Assembly: GCA_013002885.1 (NCBI GenBank)
Contig: JABDLS010000076.1
Span: forward strand, 1-64,000
Reading direction: 5' to 3'
Length of the DNA: 64,000 nucleotides
From: Gemmatimonadota bacterium
Lineage (GTDB): Bacteria > Gemmatimonadota > Gemmatimonadetes > Longimicrobiales > Gaopeijiaceae
Numbering within the stretch: position 1 is the stretch's first letter; the number at the start of each line of letters is the position of its first letter. Made by a program: the position numbers and the translations under genes. The notes under the pieces were generated by a model. It ran no database searches. It had not been told where the DNA came from and was given only the letters and a program-made list of their open reading frames with translations. Below are positions 1 to 10,230 of the stretch, piece by piece.

Positions 1-2
1 AC

Positions 3-1658
3 AGCGCGCGCATCACGCAGGATCCGTCCCACGCTGCCGCCCGGGCCATGCTCCACGCCACTGGACTGACGGGCGATGACATGGACAGGCCGCAGGTCGG
101 GATCGCTTCGATGTGGTGGGAGGGCAACCCGTGCAACATGCACCTGCTCGAACTCGCCGCCGAAGTCGCCGAAGGCGCCCGGGGCGCCGGCCTGGTACCC
201 ATGCGCTTCAACACCGTGGGCGTGAGTGACGGCATCTCCATGGGGACGTCCGGAATGAGCTACTCGCTCCCATCGCGTGATCTCATCGCCGACTCCATCG
301 AGACGGTGGTGTCGGCCCAATGGTACGATGCGGTGGTCACCGTGCCGGGATGCGACAAGAACATGCCGGGCTCCCTCATGGCCATGGGCCGCCTGAACCG
401 GCCGGGGCTCATGGTCTACGGAGGCACCATCGCGCCCGGCCGCCTCGAGGGCGACGACTTGGACATCGTCAGCGCATTCGAGAGCTACGGCCAACTCATT
501 TCCGGCTCCGTCGACCGGGAGCGCTTCGATGCGGTGGTAGCCAACGCCTGCCCGGGGCCAGGAGCCTGTGGCGGGATGTATACCGCCAACACCATGGCGG
601 CTGCTGCGGAGGCGTTGGGGATGACCCTCCCGCACAGCTCGTCGACGCCGGCGGCGGCGAAGGCGAAGAGAACGGAGTGCCGCGCCGCCGGAGAGGCGAT
701 CCTCCTGCTCCTGGAGCAGGACCTGCGCCCCCGCGACATCATGACCCGCCAGGCCTTGGACAACGCGCTCGCCCTGGTCACCGTCCTCGGCGGCTCGACC
801 AACGCGGTGCTCCACCTGATCGCCGTGGCTCATTCGGTAGGCATCGATCTCAGCCTCGCCGACGTCCAGGCGGTCAGCGACCGGACCCCCTACCTCGCCG
901 ATCTGCGTCCGAGCGGGCGGTACCTCATGGAGGATCTCAACCGTGTGGGTGGTGTGCCGGCGGTCATGCGGCTGATGCTCGATGAGGGACTTCTCGACGG
1001 CTCGTGTCTGACCGTGACCGGTCGTACCCTCGCTGAGAACCTGGCGGAGGTCGCACCCTTGGCCGAGGGGCAGGACGTGGTGCGGCCGGTATCGAAGCCC
1101 ATCAAGGCCAAGGGCCACCTGAGCATTCTGCGAGGGTCGCTGGCGCCGGAGGGTGCCGTTGCGAAGATCACCGGAAAGGAGGGCTTGCGGTTTACGGGGC
1201 CTGCTCGTGTCTTCGACCGAGAAGAGGCTGCGCTCACCGCGTTGGAGGAGGGACGCATCCAGGTGGGTGATGTCGTCGTCATCCGCTACGAGGGGCCGAA
1301 GGGGGGGCCGGGCATGCCGGAGATGCTCACGATCACCTCGGCCATCGTCGGGGCGGGCCTCGGTTCGTCGGTCGCACTGGTCACCGATGGCCGCTTTTCC
1401 GGTGGCAGCCATGGCTTCGTCATCGGACACGTGGCCCCCGAGGCCCAGTCCGGCGGACCTATCGCCCTCGTTCGCGACGGGGACACGCTCACCATCGACG
1501 CCGAGGAGAATCGCATCGAGTGGGAGGTCGACGCGGACGAGGCCGCGCGTCGGTCGGAGAGGTGGGTGCAGCCGCCTCTCCCCACCGATGGCGGCGTGCT
1601 GCTCAAGTACGTTCGGGCCGTATCTTCGGCGTCCCTGGGCTGTGTTACCGACCGATGA
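3..1658 (+). CDS. ilvD: dihydroxy-acid dehydratase, 5' truncated by window edge
   Basis: Open frame runs to base 3 ([18 protein letters not shown]...). Fe-S cysteine motifs [15 protein letters not shown] and [36 protein letters not shown]-terminal motif. Confidence 0.95.
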   Translation, partial: SARITQDPSHAAARAMLHATGLTGDDMDRPQVGIASMWWEGNPCNMHLLELAAEVAEGARGAGLVPMRFNTVGVSDGISMGTSGMSYSLPSRDLIADSIETVVSAQWYDAVVTVPGCDKNMPGSLMAMGRLNRPGLMVYGGTIAPGRLEGDDLDIVSAFESYGQLISGSVDRERFDAVVANACPGPGACGGMYTANTMAAAAEALGMTLPHSSSTPAAAKAKRTECRAAGEAILLLLEQDLRPRDIMTRQALDNALALVTVLGGSTNAVLHLIAVAHSVGIDLSLADVQAVSDRTPYLADLRPSGRYLMEDLNRVGGVPAVMRLMLDEGLLDGSCLTVTGRTLAENLAEVAPLAEGQDVVRPVSKPIKAKGHLSILRGSLAPEGAVAKITGKEGLRFTGPARVFDREEAALTALEEGRIQVGDVVVIRYEGPKGGPGMPEMLTITSAIVGAGLGSSVALVTDGRFSGGSHGFVIGHVAPEAQSGGPIALVRDGDTLTIDAEENRIEWEVDADEAARRSERWVQPPLPTDGGVLLKYVRAVSSASLGCVTDR

Positions 1659-1671
1659 AGGAGCCGAAACC

Positions 1672-2577
1672 GTGAAGATCGTCGTCGTCGGCGCGGGGGG
1701 CCTTGGCAGCTACGTAGGGGCCGTCCTTTCCCAAGCGGGGCACGACGTCGTCCTCGTTACCCGGGGCGACCATCGGACCACCATCGAGTCCGACGGACTT
1801 CGCGTACGGAGCCATGCGGGAGACTTCGTCGCTAACCCCAGGTGCGTGGGCTCGGCTCTCGAAATCGAGTCGGCGGATCTGGCGTTTCTCACCACGAAGA
1901 CCTTCTCCGTGGACGACGTAGCGCCGCAGCTCGCCCACCTCGCGGATTTGGGGGCGCACGTGGTGTCACTCCTCAACGGCGTCACCGCCATCGATCGCCT
2001 CGTTGAGCGCGGTGTGCCTGCCGACCGGCTGGCCGATGGCGTCGCGTACATGACGTCATTCAGGGTCCAGCCAGGTGTGGTGGAGCGGAAGGCGGCCCAT
2101 CAGCGCATCGTCCTTGGGGAGGGTCGAGCGGCCGACATCGCGGCGGAGGCCTTCGACGGCACCCTCGTCGATATCGAGGTGACCGCCGAAGTTAAGGTGG
2201 AGCTCTGGCAGAAGATGGCGGTTGTTTGCTCCCTTTCGGTGCTCTGCGCCCTGGGCGACCACAACATGGGCTCCGTTCGGGGTCACATCTTCGGAGCCGA
2301 GTTGCAGCGAATGGCCATCGCCGAGGTCATGAGTGTCGGCCGTGCCCACGGAGTACTTCTGCCGCCCGACGCCGAGGATCGGATCGACGCAATTCTCGAT
2401 GATTTTCCCGACGACTTCTTTCCCAGCGTCATCCACGATCTGAACCAGGGTCGGCGAACCGAGATGGACGATCTCGGCGGCGCGATATCGCGGCTCGGTC
2501 GCGGGGCTGGGGTGCCGACGCCGCTCCACGATGCCGGCACCCTCGTCGTGCAGACGGCCGAAACCGCGGGTCACTGA
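1672..2577 (+). CDS. 2-dehydropantoate 2-reductase (ketopantoate reductase family)
   Basis: GTG start; MKIVVVGAGGLGSYVGAVLSQAGHDVVLVTRG Rossmann motif; LWQKMAVVCSLSVLCAL and EMDDLGGAISRLGRGAGVPTP motifs typical of PanE/ApbA. Confidence 0.85.
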   Translation: MKIVVVGAGGLGSYVGAVLSQAGHDVVLVTRGDHRTTIESDGLRVRSHAGDFVANPRCVGSALEIESADLAFLTTKTFSVDDVAPQLAHLADLGAHVVSLLNGVTAIDRLVERGVPADRLADGVAYMTSFRVQPGVVERKAAHQRIVLGEGRAADIAAEAFDGTLVDIEVTAEVKVELWQKMAVVCSLSVLCALGDHNMGSVRGHIFGAELQRMAIAEVMSVGRAHGVLLPPDAEDRIDAILDDFPDDFFPSVIHDLNQGRRTEMDDLGGAISRLGRGAGVPTPLHDAGTLVVQTAETAGH

Positions 2578-2625
2578 TCGCAGCCCGCCCGTCGGAGCAC
2601 TCGCGCTGGCCGGGGGCTTCGAGGC

Positions 2626-4527
2626 CTACTCAGCGCGGTCGGGTCGCTGCCCGAAGTCCGCTCTGAGTGCCTCGGGGTCCCACCCCGCATCCCGGTCCAG
2701 GCCGTCGTCTTGCAGGTCCGCGGCGAGCAACTGTTCCAGGTCCTCGATGCGACGGCGCGCCGCGGTTATGTAGACCGATTCCTCCTCGCCTTTCATCGTC
2801 GCGAGAAGGGCGAGGGATTCCTGGTCGTGCCGCAGGAACTTCTGCGTCGCGCGTTCAGCGTGGTAGGCACGGAATCCCATCGCTCTCATGACGTCCGTTC
2901 CCAGCCGTAGAGACGAGTCGAGGGCCTCGCGGTACACGTAGGTCACCCCGGCTTCGTAGAGGTCGAACGAGTCCCTCCACTCGAAGGCACGAGCGAAGAT
3001 CTGGAGGTTGGGGAAGTGCTTTCTCGCGGTCTTCACCACATCGAGTGTGGTCGCCGGGGAGTCCAGGGCGACCACGAGCATCCTGGCCTCGGCGGCACCG
3101 GCCGTCTCCAGCAGATCGTGTCGGGTGGCATCGCCGTAGTAGACCTTCAGCCCCATCCGTCGCAGAAGCTCCACCTGGTCGGAGTCGACGTCCAGCACCG
3201 TCGTGCCGATGCCCTGAGCCTTGAGGAGGCGACCCACGGTGGAGCCGAAGCTCCCGAAGCCGGCGATGAGCACCGGGTGGTTCTCGGCGATGACGTCCGC
3301 TTCACGTTCTGCCGCGGGGCGGGTCCCCACCCGTGGCTGCAGCACCCGATCGTTGAAGACCAGCAGAAGGGGAGTGACGGCCATGGAGAGGGCAACGGAA
3401 GCGACGAGAGGGTCGGTGATCTGACTCCCCAGGACGCCTTCCTGGCTCGCGAAGGAAAGAAGCACAAAGGCGAACTCACCCACCTGCGGGAGGGCGAAGG
3501 CGAAGAGGAAGGCCTGATCCGTCCCGAGCTTGAACGCCCGGGCGAGACCGATGAGGACGGCGAACTTCAGTCCGATCATTCCGGCAGTGAGGCTGGCAAT
3601 GAGACCCGGTTCGTTCCCGATGAGCCCGAAGTCGATGGATGCACCGACGGAGATGAAGAAGAGCCCGAGAAGGAGCCCTTTGAACGGCTCGATGTCGGCC
3701 TCCAGCTCGTGCCGGTACTCGCTGTTGGCCAGGACGACGCCGGCGAGGAAGGTGCCAAGGGCGGGACTCAGGCCCACCTGCGTCATGAGGAGGGCGATGC
3801 CGATGACCAGGAGAAGGGAGGCGGCGGTGAATACCTCGCGCATCCGGACTTGGCCGAGGATCCGGAAGAACGGTCGCAGCAGGTACCGTCCGCCGACGAT
3901 GATGGCCGCTACGGCGCCGAGGACGGCCAGCGCCCGACCCCAGCCAGGCAGCGTCGAGATCCAGGTCTCGGCGGCGTGATGCTCCTCGCCACTGAGCTCC
4001 ATGTGCTGGGTGGCCAGGAGCGGCATGAGCGCCAGCATTGGAATGACGGCGATGTCCTGGAAGAGGAGCACCGAGAACGCACTCTGCCCTCCCGAACTCT
4101 TCAGGAGCCCCTTCTCGGCGAGGGTCTGGAGGACGATGGCCGTCGACGAGAGAGCGATGATCATGCCCACCGCCAGCGCCTGTTGCCACGGCAGACCGAC
4201 GGCTAGACAGATTCCGGTGACCAGAGCGGTGGTGATTCCCACCTGCAGTCCGCCGAGACCGAGGATGGGCGCGCGAAGTCGCCAGAGCAGAGAGGGCTCG
4301 AGTTCCAGACCGATGACGAAGAGCATCATCACCACGCCGAACTCGGCGAAGTGCATGACGTCCTCGCCTTCGGCGCCTACGAAGCCGAAGACGAACGGTC
4401 CGATGACAACACCGGCCAGGAGATAGCCCAGCACCGAGCCCAGGCCGAAGCGCTTCGCCAGCGGCACCGCCACGACTGCAGCCGTGAGATAGACGAACGC
4501 TTGGGTGAAGAAGGTCTGCGTAGTCAT
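2626..4527 (-). CDS. Kef-type K+/H+ antiporter with C-terminal TrkA-N domain
   Basis: MTTQTFFTQAFVYLTAAVVAVPLAKRFGLGSVLGYLLAGVVIGPF; multiple TM segments; NAD-binding PVLIAGFGSFGSTVGRLLKAQG. The longer ORF start at 4899 overlaps the upstream gene and is rejected. Confidence 0.9.
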   Translation of the reverse strand: MTTQTFFTQAFVYLTAAVVAVPLAKRFGLGSVLGYLLAGVVIGPFVFGFVGAEGEDVMHFAEFGVVMMLFVIGLELEPSLLWRLRAPILGLGGLQVGITTALVTGICLAVGLPWQQALAVGMIIALSSTAIVLQTLAEKGLLKSSGGQSAFSVLLFQDIAVIPMLALMPLLATQHMELSGEEHHAAETWISTLPGWGRALAVLGAVAAIIVGGRYLLRPFFRILGQVRMREVFTAASLLLVIGIALLMTQVGLSPALGTFLAGVVLANSEYRHELEADIEPFKGLLLGLFFISVGASIDFGLIGNEPGLIASLTAGMIGLKFAVLIGLARAFKLGTDQAFLFAFALPQVGEFAFVLLSFASQEGVLGSQITDPLVASVALSMAVTPLLLVFNDRVLQPRVGTRPAAEREADVIAENHPVLIAGFGSFGSTVGRLLKAQGIGTTVLDVDSDQVELLRRMGLKVYYGDATRHDLLETAGAAEARMLVVALDSPATTLDVVKTARKHFPNLQIFARAFEWRDSFDLYEAGVTYVYREALDSSLRLGTDVMRAMGFRAYHAERATQKFLRHDQESLALLATMKGEEESVYITAARRRIEDLEQLLAADLQDDGLDRDAGWDPEALRADFGQRPDRAE

Positions 4528-5132
4528 GAGACGAGTCGCGACACGAACCCGTTGATCGTGATGGCGCCGGTGAGCCGCTGTCGTTCTGAGGCGTCGGGCT
4601 CTCCGGCCAGGAGTGCCTCGAGGAGGGCATGGTATCTCTCCTCCTGAGCGACGATCCCTGCCGGGTCCAGACGGTGGGTACCGAAGACCACGAAGGGGGG
4701 CAGAAACTCCATGCCGCACAACGCGGCGGTCTGCTCGATTGGCGCCAGCAGCTGTCGGACGCTGAAGCGGTTGTAGCCGGCCGTGCAATAGGCCTCTTCG
4801 CCTCCGCCGGCACTGATGAGGGGAATGAGTGATTTGCCCTGCAGAGCCTCGCCCTCCGAGCCGTACGCCCAGCCGTGCTCCAGCACGAGATCCTGCCACT
4901 GCTTCAGGATGGGCGGCGTCGAATACCAGTAGAACGGATGCTGGAACGCGACGACGTCGTGGTCGAGGAGAAGCTGCTGTTCACGCTCCACGTCGATGTC
5001 GAGCCGCGGGTACGCCTCGTACAGGTCATGGAAGGTGAGGTCCGGCGAGTCCGGAATCCGTCGGATCAACCTCTGGTGTACGCGGGACCGTTCGAGGGCG
5101 GGGTGGGCGAAGAGGATGAGAACGCGTGCCAT
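4524..5132 (-). CDS. KefF/KefG-like NAD(P)H quinone oxidoreductase, flavodoxin-like fold
   Basis: MARVLILFAHPALERSRVHQRLI; FQHPFYWYSTPPILKQWQDLVLEHGWAYG; ATGA overlap with the antiporter gene. An alternative start lies at 5147. Confidence 0.85.
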   Translation of the reverse strand: MARVLILFAHPALERSRVHQRLIRRIPDSPDLTFHDLYEAYPRLDIDVEREQQLLLDHDVVAFQHPFYWYSTPPILKQWQDLVLEHGWAYGSEGEALQGKSLIPLISAGGGEEAYCTAGYNRFSVRQLLAPIEQTAALCGMEFLPPFVVFGTHRLDPAGIVAQEERYHALLEALLAGEPDASERQRLTGAITINGFVSRLVS

Positions 5133-5404
5133 GACGGGCTTGAGCACCCCCCACCACGGTCACGGTTCCTCTCCGGGCAGGCAGTCGCTCAGGCGGGGGC
5201 CTGAAGCGAGGGTGCTACGTGCCGCATCGTATCCAGCTCGAAAAGGCGTTGGTGGCAGGTGAGCTCCTGCGTGTCCAGACGGGGTGTCCCGGACGACTTG
5301 CACCTTCCGTTTCTTCGGTTTATGTTCGGCGCCCTTTCCATAGGGCTCGCCCCGTCGGCCGTCGGTGGGGCCGCCCAACGCGCATGTCTTCACCCGTGAG
5401 GAGG

Positions 5405-5905
5405 ATGACGATGGACGGATCGATGATGCTGCCCGAGTACGACCACGAGTTTGCCGAGACCCGAAAGGCGCTGGAGCGTGTGCCCGAGGACAAGTTCGAC
5501 TTCCAGCCTCACGAGAAGTCGTTCACGCTGGGCCGGCTGGCGTCGCATCTGGCTGAGGTTCCGGGCTGGATGGGGCCGACCCTGCAGATGGATCTCCTGG
5601 ACCTCGACGAGATGGGCTACGAGCCTTTCGTGGCATCGTCCCGGGACGAACTCCTTGCAGCCTTCGACAAGAGCGTCGCCGAGGCGCGGGAGATCCTCGC
5701 CGACACGTCGGCGGACACCATGATGGAGACCTGGTCGATGAAGTGGGGCGGGGAGATCACCATGAGCATGCCCAAAGCCGCCGTGGTTCGGAGCTTCATC
5801 TTCAGCCACAACGTGCACCACCGGGCTCAGCTCGGCGTCTACCTGCGGCTTCTGGACGTGCCCGTCCCTGGCCACTACGGGCCGACGGCAGACGAGAAGA
5901 TGTAG
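5405..5905 (+). CDS. DinB family protein
   Basis: DinB-like four-helix pattern with RLASHLAEVPGWM and FSHNVHHRAQLGVYLRLL His motif. Start ambiguous (5384 or 5405). Confidence 0.8.
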   Translation: MTMDGSMMLPEYDHEFAETRKALERVPEDKFDFQPHEKSFTLGRLASHLAEVPGWMGPTLQMDLLDLDEMGYEPFVASSRDELLAAFDKSVAEAREILADTSADTMMETWSMKWGGEITMSMPKAAVVRSFIFSHNVHHRAQLGVYLRLLDVPVPGHYGPTADEKM

Positions 5906-5918
5906 GGGCGCTCGCCGC

Positions 5919-6740
5919 CTAGTCCCGATCCAGCGTCTCGCCTCTGCGAAACGGGAGCATGAACTGATGCCACACGTCCTCGTCTAGATCGGGATCGGCG
6001 ACGTCCACCCCGTACTCCACCTGCCGGGGATCGCCGTAGACGAAGGTCCCGAAGATCCGGTCCCAGATGGAGAGGATGCCGCCGAAGTTCGTGTCCGTCC
6101 AGGGACGCTCGAAGTGGTGGTGGAACTTGTGCATGTTCGGCGTCACGAAGACCCAGCTCAGCGTCGCGTCCAGCCATACCGGTGGCGCGACGTTGGCGTG
6201 GGTAACAAGCGTGAAGAAGATGGTCGTCACCCGGTAGATGACGTAGTAGGCCAGAGCTGCGCCGGTCAGGAGGAGAGCTCCCAGGGCGAAGAACTCGCGG
6301 ACGGCGAAGTCGCCGGGATGCAGTCGAGTGCCGGTGGTGGCGTCCACCTTCGTATCGGTGTGGTGGACGGCGTGTAGCCGCCACATCCAGCGGACCTTGT
6401 GCAGGAGGTAGTGGGCCCAGTACTGGGCAAGGAGGTCGAGGACCACGAGGGCCAGGACCAGCTCGACCCAGAGGGGCAGATCGAGGAGATGAAGGAGCCC
6501 GAACTCGTTCGTCGACGTCCACGCTACGATCGCCACGGCCGCCACGGAGAAGCTCGTGTTGATGACGAGGGACGTAGCCAGGAAGGCGAAATTGGCACCC
6601 GCATGGCGCCACTTCCGGTACCCGAGCTGGACCAATGGGAAGCTTCCTTCCAGAGCCCAACTCACGGCGAGGCACGCCATGACCCAGGCCAGCTTCTGCC
6701 ACGCCGGCATCTGCTCGAAGAAGAGGAGGATTCCGTCCAT
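5919..6740 (-). CDS. sterol desaturase / fatty acid hydroxylase family protein
   Basis: Histidine boxes HYLLHKVRWMWRLHAVHH and HKFHHHFERPWTDTNFGGILSIWDRIFGTF. Confidence 0.9.
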   Translation of the reverse strand: MDGILLFFEQMPAWQKLAWVMACLAVSWALEGSFPLVQLGYRKWRHAGANFAFLATSLVINTSFSVAAVAIVAWTSTNEFGLLHLLDLPLWVELVLALVVLDLLAQYWAHYLLHKVRWMWRLHAVHHTDTKVDATTGTRLHPGDFAVREFFALGALLLTGAALAYYVIYRVTTIFFTLVTHANVAPPVWLDATLSWVFVTPNMHKFHHHFERPWTDTNFGGILSIWDRIFGTFVYGDPRQVEYGVDVADPDLDEDVWHQFMLPFRRGETLDRD

Positions 6741-6779
6741 GCTGCTCGTGCGTTCCTCGAAGAGCCCGTGGGGCGGATG

Positions 6780-7922
6780 CTAGAAGATGTTCGCCTCGAC
6801 GGGCACGTCCTGCCCGAAGCGGGTGTGGGCGAAGTGCTCTACGTCCACCGTCGTCGTCGCACCATCGGCTATGAGTTCGGCTACCGCCACCCCAGTGGAC
6901 GGCGCGTGCATGATGCCATGACCCGAAAAGCCGCAGGCGTCGATCCACCCCTGGGCATCCGGATGCGGCCCGATGATCGGGCTGTTGTCCGGGCTCACAC
7001 CGTAGTAGCCCCACCAGCTCCCCTTGAGGTCGACGCCCATCTCCTCCCACCAGGGGAAGCGACCGACACCGGTGAGGAGCACATGCTCGAGCCAATCGTC
7101 GTCGAGGCCCTCGGTGAAGCCGAAGTCCTGAGCCAGGTTGTCCAACCCGAAGAGCACGCGGTCGCCCTCGCTTCTTAGATAGACGCCCGTGGCGAGGTCG
7201 ATGGTCAGCGGATAGGTCCGCGTGTCGGTGACAGGGCCGCTCAGGAAGATCTGGATCCGTTTTGGACCCACGGGAACGTTCAGCCCGGCCAGCCGCCCGA
7301 TCTCCCCCGACCAGGCGCCCGCGGTGTTCACCACATGACCGCAGGACCAACGGGTGTCTCCACTCGTGACCCTCCATCCTGGCGAATCGGGGGCAATGGC
7401 CGTGACAGGCGTTCGCATGTGGAACACGGTGCCGAGCTCCCGTGCCATCTCCACCCAGGCCAGCGTTGCCATGTGAGGGTCCACCACGCCGTCCCAGGGG
7501 CCGTAGGTGGCTCCTGCGAGGCCGGTGGGGTCGAAGTCGACGTAGCGTTGGGCCTCTTCGGGATCAAGAACCTCCACTGGAGCTCCGAGGCGTTTCTGGA
7601 GCTCAACCGACTCCAGATGGCGCTCCCACCTCTCCTCGGGCACCAGCAGGAGATACCCGATGTCCTGATACCCGATCTCGCGGTCGTGCCGTTGGGCGAA
7701 CTCACGGTAGACGGGCAGCGAATGCAGGGACAGGCGGATGTTGGCCGCCGTGGTGAACTGCACGCGAACACCGGCGGCGCTCTTGCCCGTGGAGCCCATG
7801 GCTGGCGCGGCCTCCCGTTCGAGGACCGCTACCCTCAGCCCCCGGGAAGCCAGATGGTAGGCGCACGACGCGCCGTTGATGCCCGCGCCGATGACGACGA
7901 CGTCGGTGGTGTATGTGGTCAT
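6780..7922 (-). CDS. FAD-dependent oxidoreductase (DAO / sarcosine oxidase-like)
   Basis: MTTYTTDVVVIGAGINGASCAYHLASRGLRVAVLERE dinucleotide-binding motif; ACGFSGHGIMHAPSTGVAVAELI C-terminal motif. Confidence 0.88.
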   Translation of the reverse strand: MTTYTTDVVVIGAGINGASCAYHLASRGLRVAVLEREAAPAMGSTGKSAAGVRVQFTTAANIRLSLHSLPVYREFAQRHDREIGYQDIGYLLLVPEERWERHLESVELQKRLGAPVEVLDPEEAQRYVDFDPTGLAGATYGPWDGVVDPHMATLAWVEMARELGTVFHMRTPVTAIAPDSPGWRVTSGDTRWSCGHVVNTAGAWSGEIGRLAGLNVPVGPKRIQIFLSGPVTDTRTYPLTIDLATGVYLRSEGDRVLFGLDNLAQDFGFTEGLDDDWLEHVLLTGVGRFPWWEEMGVDLKGSWWGYYGVSPDNSPIIGPHPDAQGWIDACGFSGHGIMHAPSTGVAVAELIADGATTTVDVEHFAHTRFGQDVPVEANIF

Positions 7923-8016
7923 AGGCAAGAAGGTAAGCAACAACGGGGAACCCGGTTGCGTACTACAGTGCACACGTCGCCACGTCCCGGCGGCTCACGT
8001 CCCCTCGGAGGCACTC

Positions 8017-9279
8017 ATGCCTGGCAGGTCGCGCCCACGGCGCTCGGGATCTCGCTCGCCCTTCTTACCTCGAACCACCTCTTTTCATCGCCTACCCCCG
8101 CGCTTTCGCGCCGCGGCCTTCGGTCATGGAGCGGTTCTGCTTCTGGTCGCCGTCCTCGCCCTCGCGATACCGCGGCACGTCGATGCCCAGCTGACCCCCG
8201 CCGACTCCGCCTCCGTACTCCTCCAGGCTGCCGACGCCTTCGCCCAGGAGGGCCGCTGGGAGATCGCCGAGGCCCTCTACGAGCGAATCACCGAACGTTT
8301 TGGTGGGACGCCGGCCGCGGCGACGGCTCGAGAGCGCCTGAGCGTGTCTGTCTCCGGTCGACCTCAGCGCGAGAGCCGGGTCGAACTCCAGGTCTTCGGG
8401 GCCACCTACGGGGCCTGGTTGGGAATCGCCGTGCCCCTCGCTCTCGGCTCCAACGAACCGGAGGCGTATGGCGCCGGACTCCTCGCGGGCGCCCCGTTGG
8501 GTATCCTGGCCGCACGAGCCTACATGAACGCGAACCCCGTGAGTGAAGGTCAGGCCCGCGCCATCAGTTGGGGCGGGATCTGGGGCACCTGGCAGGGCTT
8601 CGGCTGGGCCGAGGTCCTCGACATCGGTGAGGGTCAGTTCTGCAACGAGTTCGGTTGCTTCGACACCAACGACAACGGTGAGGAGCTCGTCGGCGCCATG
8701 GTGATCGGCGGCCTGGCCGGTATCACCACCGGCGCTCTGCTGGCGCGAAATCCCATTCGTTCCGGAGTGGCCAGCGGCGCGCAGGGTGGCGCGACCTGGG
8801 CTTCGATCTACGGGCTCATGGCTACCGGGATCATCAACGAGGACATCGCAGACGACGGACTTCTCCTGGCCACGCTGCTCGCGGGCAACGGAGGACTCGT
8901 TGCTGGTGCGGCTCTGGCCGGTTCGTACGATCTGACCCGTCGCGACATCCGGATGATCAGTCTCGGTGCTCTGGTGGGTGGGCTCGGGGGCCTTGGGCTG
9001 GATCTCCTCATCCAGCCCGACGACACCGAAGTGGCCCTGGCCATCCCTTTGGCCACCAGCGTTCTGGGCTTGGGCATTGCCGCTTCGCGCACCGGCCGAA
9101 GCGGCGATGACTCCGGTGAGGTCCCGGACATGGACGTGGCTCTCGTGGACTACCGCGACGGCGTCGTGTCCCTGAACACCCCGCTACCGAGACCGGCGCT
9201 CCTTCCCATGGAGATGCCCAACGCGCGGACGTATTGGAAGCCGGGCCTGGCCATCGATCTCTTCAGGGCTCGGTTCTGA
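8017..9279 (+). CDS. hypothetical exported/membrane protein, Gly/Ala-rich
   Basis: Continuous 421-codon ORF; N-terminal hydrophobic segment ending HVDAQ; TPR-like AADAFAQEGRWEIAEALYERITERFGGTPAAATARERL; then Gly-rich hydrophobic segments. Confidence 0.7.
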   Translation: MPGRSRPRRSGSRSPFLPRTTSFHRLPPRFRAAAFGHGAVLLLVAVLALAIPRHVDAQLTPADSASVLLQAADAFAQEGRWEIAEALYERITERFGGTPAAATARERLSVSVSGRPQRESRVELQVFGATYGAWLGIAVPLALGSNEPEAYGAGLLAGAPLGILAARAYMNANPVSEGQARAISWGGIWGTWQGFGWAEVLDIGEGQFCNEFGCFDTNDNGEELVGAMVIGGLAGITTGALLARNPIRSGVASGAQGGATWASIYGLMATGIINEDIADDGLLLATLLAGNGGLVAGAALAGSYDLTRRDIRMISLGALVGGLGGLGLDLLIQPDDTEVALAIPLATSVLGLGIAASRTGRSGDDSGEVPDMDVALVDYRDGVVSLNTPLPRPALLPMEMPNARTYWKPGLAIDLFRARF

Positions 9280-9325
9280 GGGCCGGGTCGCCATCCGGGG
9301 TATCGAACGCTCCAGGTGCACGAAG

Positions 9326-9355
9326 GCCCCGCGGACCAGAGTCGGTCCGCGGGGC
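9326..9355 (+). terminator. candidate transcription terminator hairpin (no U-tract)
   Basis: Perfect 12-bp inverted repeat GCCCCGCGGACC-agagtc-GGTCCGCGGGGC, 46 nt after the stop of the 8017-9279 ORF and between convergent genes. Confidence 0.55.
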
Positions 9356-9436
9356 TGGTGCGTGCCCGTCGGGTGTCGGCCTCCGGGGGGACGGTTGGAG
9401 TTCCACCCGGCGGGCGCCGCACCTACTGGCCAGGCG

Positions 9437-10033
9437 CTAGCGTCCGATCCATCGTCGACCGCGGTCGTGGCGGAAGAAGTACGAGTCGTCGATCCAGCCG
9501 TCGCGGTCGTAGTCGATGAACTCGGCAACGTCCACCCGCTCCATGGTCACTACCAGGACCAGCCCGTGCCGGCGCCCGTCCACCCAGTGACCCCGAACCG
9601 CACCCCTCAGCCCGGCGCGTCGGCCGGAGTCACGGATTCGGCGGACCGTCTCGTGGCCCAGCACGCGCCGTAGCTCGGCCGGGTTGAGCTGACCACCCGA
9701 CCGCGGCCGATGACGCGCGAAGATGGGAACCCGGCCGTAGTCGAAGCGGACGCGGATCCGGGCATCCCGGTAGCCGACGTTCCAGCGACCGGAACGGTAG
9801 GCCCGTGGAACCCGGTACCTGGTGTTGCTGCTATAGACCACGCGGTCGTGTGCGTAGGGAGCTCGCGCGGAGACCCGGCCCCGGGGCGCGATCCGGCCGC
9901 CGGTAGTAATGGGCTCGAGCTTCTGGACCCGAGGGTTGTCGTTGTCGGCGCGACCGCGGCCGCGCTGGGCCTCGGTATCCATGGGAACGAGTAGAGCGGC
10001 TCCGAAGAGAACCGACATGAGTTCGCGTTTCAT
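9437..10033 (-). CDS. hypothetical secreted, Arg-rich protein with EF-hand-like DxDxDG loop
   Basis: MKRELMSVLFGAALLVPMDTEAQ signal peptide; strongly basic; near C-terminus DYDRDGWIDD. Confidence 0.65.
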   Translation of the reverse strand: MKRELMSVLFGAALLVPMDTEAQRGRGRADNDNPRVQKLEPITTGGRIAPRGRVSARAPYAHDRVVYSSNTRYRVPRAYRSGRWNVGYRDARIRVRFDYGRVPIFARHRPRSGGQLNPAELRRVLGHETVRRIRDSGRRAGLRGAVRGHWVDGRRHGLVLVVTMERVDVAEFIDYDRDGWIDDSYFFRHDRGRRWIGR

Positions 10034-10230
10034 GGTACTCCCCCTTCTTATGGACGGACCTTGTCCGTCGTTGAAGTGGTCGGTCGGAGGGACCGTCCCG
10101 TCCGTCTGCCAGTCCGAGGACCGGGCCGACCACGTGACGGGTGTAGGGTGCACCGAGCATGCCGGAATCGAGATAGCCTCGTAACTTGATGATGCGTAGG
10201 GAGTTGAGATATCTTGACGGAGTGCCGGAA

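Noticed and set aside
1153-1671. N-terminal extension of the panE-like ORF
   Set aside because: Overlaps ilvD out of frame and is Arg/Ser-rich; the Rossmann motif begins at the 1672 GTG.
3016-4206. 396-aa ORF opposite the Kef antiporter
   Set aside because: High-GC shadow ORF, charged low-complexity translation with no domain; the opposite strand is a clear antiporter.
5181-5205. Hairpin TCAGGC-gggg-GCCTGA in the 5.15-5.4 kb gap
   Set aside because: Only a 6-bp stem in GC-rich DNA; expected by chance.
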